Of a DNA stretch of 5,122 nt, positions 4,288-5,122 are shown in pieces. The notes under the pieces are model-generated. The model saw nothing but the letters and a program-made list of their open reading frames with translations, made no database searches and was not told the origin of the DNA. Made by a program: the position numbers and the translations under genes. This stretch comes from CAZAQK01 sp050249355. Its GTDB lineage: Bacteria > Pseudomonadota > Alphaproteobacteria > Rickettsiales > SXRF01. Where the stretch lies: contig JBFWQQ010000120.1 in the NCBI GenBank assembly GCA_050249355.1, forward strand, positions 1 to 5,122. Direction: 5' to 3'. How positions within the stretch are numbered: position 1 is the first letter of the stretch; each line of letters opens with the position of its first letter.

Positions 4288-5122
4288 ATGGAACGGAACT
4301 TGTCTAAAACCAATAACCAACGGGGCTTCACCCTTATCGAATTATCGATCGTGCTGGTGATCATCGGCCTGATCGTAGGAGGTGTCCTGGTGGGACAGGA
4401 TCTTATCAAGGCAGCAGAGATCCGCGCCACCGTGGCACAGTATGAAAAATTCAACGCATCGGTGAATACGTTCCGCACCAAATTCAACGGCATCCCGGGT
4501 GACCTTTCGAGCACCAGCGCCTCGGCATTCGGCCTGTTCTCCACTGGTATGGACGGAACGAACGGTCTTGGCGATGGCGATGGTCTGGTAGAAGGTGCTG
4601 CCGGAGCGTATGTGAATTTAGGCGAAGCGCTGGTATTCTGGCGCCACCTTTCGGATGCCCAGTTGGTAGAGGGTAACTTTGGCGGCCAGATGGCTACCGG
4701 CGGTGCAGTGCATACCACGATTACTGCGGCCATGACCGATTATTTCCCGGGAGGCAAAATTGGCAGGGGTAACTATTTCAGTGCCAATATTACGAGTGGT
4801 CTGAACTATTATCTTCTGATGGGGCAAACGCAGGTAGTTGCCGCAGGTACTACCACCTATGCGAACCAGATGACCCCGATCGAAACCTTCAACATCGATA
4901 CCAAGATCGACGATGGTGCGCCGAACACCGGTATTGCTACAGCCCGTGGTACGACCGCACCGTTCTCTGTTATCTCCAGTACACAAGCAACCTGGGCTGC
5001 ATCGCCGACCACAGAATGTATGACCAGCGGTGGCGCGGCAACCAGCGCGACCACTACCTATAACCGCAGTGCTTCTACCGGCGGTAATACCCCGGCCTGC
5101 GGCTTGCGCCTGCGCTTCAACT
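4288..5122 (+). CDS. Prepilin-type N-terminal cleavage/methylation protein (type IV pilin or pseudopilin-like), 3' truncated
   Basis: The frame stays open from ATG 4288 to the window end, 278 residues, with no stop. GGAG (4275-4278) sits 9 nt before the start. Residues 1-13 (MERNLSKTNNQRG) form a prepilin leader. The mature protein would begin FTLIELSIVLVIIGLIVGG (14-32), with Phe at +1 for N-methylation and Glu at +5 for assembly, so prepilin peptidase should cut after Gly13. The N-terminal helix continues through QDLIKAAEIRATVAQYEKF. KFNGIPGDL (65-73) is a motif I associate with a pilin group in alphaproteobacterial genomes. An acidic glycine-rich loop spans 89-99 (DGTNGLGDGDG). The Ser/Thr/Gly-rich C-terminal part has Cys244 and Cys271, a plausible disulfide-bounded D-region. 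Major pilin, minor pilin and secretion pseudopilin cannot be told apart without neighbours. Confidence 0.9.
   Translation, partial: MERNLSKTNNQRGFTLIELSIVLVIIGLIVGGVLVGQDLIKAAEIRATVAQYEKFNASVNTFRTKFNGIPGDLSSTSASAFGLFSTGMDGTNGLGDGDGLVEGAAGAYVNLGEALVFWRHLSDAQLVEGNFGGQMATGGAVHTTITAAMTDYFPGGKIGRGNYFSANITSGLNYYLLMGQTQVVAAGTTTYANQMTPIETFNIDTKIDDGAPNTGIATARGTTAPFSVISSTQATWAASPTTECMTSGGAATSATTTYNRSASTGGNTPACGLRLRFN

Noticed and set aside
4143..4733. 196-aa minus-strand open frame opposite the prepilin
   Set aside because: The plus strand encodes an unmistakable prepilin with ribosome site and leader; the antisense frame has no recognisable features. The same holds for the minus frames at 4618-4986 and 4857-5054.

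Overview
The window looks like chromosomal DNA of an alphaproteobacterium. The main reason is a gene at 3566-4108 whose protein matches the DUF1013 / TrcR cell-cycle regulator family, which I know only from Alphaproteobacteria. The TrhO-type protein at the left edge and the glutaryl-CoA dehydrogenase also fit. Base composition is moderate, and the Ser/Thr/Gly-rich prepilin at the right edge would suit a free-living or aquatic lineage. I cannot name a genus.

Layout, left to right. (1) 1-283, minus: N-terminal part of the tRNA U34 hydroxylase TrhO. (2) 284-363: short divergent intergenic region carrying AACTNNN heptamers that point outward on both strands and run almost up to both start codons. 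(3) 364-591, plus: an unrecognised 75-residue protein, followed 7 nt later by (4) 599-1786, glutaryl-CoA dehydrogenase (gcdH). (5) 1877-2482, plus: an unrecognised 201-residue membrane-anchored protein. It is bracketed by two direct copies of a 42-nt element (1790-1831 and 2492-2533), each folding into a 35-nt hairpin with the same geometry but different paired bases. (6) 2534-2701: convergent intergenic region with further inverted repeats. (7) 2702-3478, minus: enoyl-CoA hydratase/isomerase family protein closest to AUH/methylglutaconyl-CoA hydratase. (8) 3566-4108, plus: TrcR, divergent from the hydratase. (9) 4109-4287: leader region with a small hairpin. (10) 4288 to the right edge, plus: a type IV prepilin-like protein, cut by the window end.

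Functionally, gcdH and the hydratase belong to acyl-CoA catabolism (lysine/tryptophan via glutaryl-CoA, and probably leucine or general enoyl-CoA hydration). They are on opposite strands and not one operon. The rest is housekeeping (tRNA modification, cell-cycle control) plus a surface or secretion pilin. I found no phage, transposase, CRISPR array, or rRNA or tRNA gene. The most notable unexplained signal is the pair of covarying hairpins around the 201-residue orphan, followed by the mirrored heptamer arrays at the trhO divergent start region.
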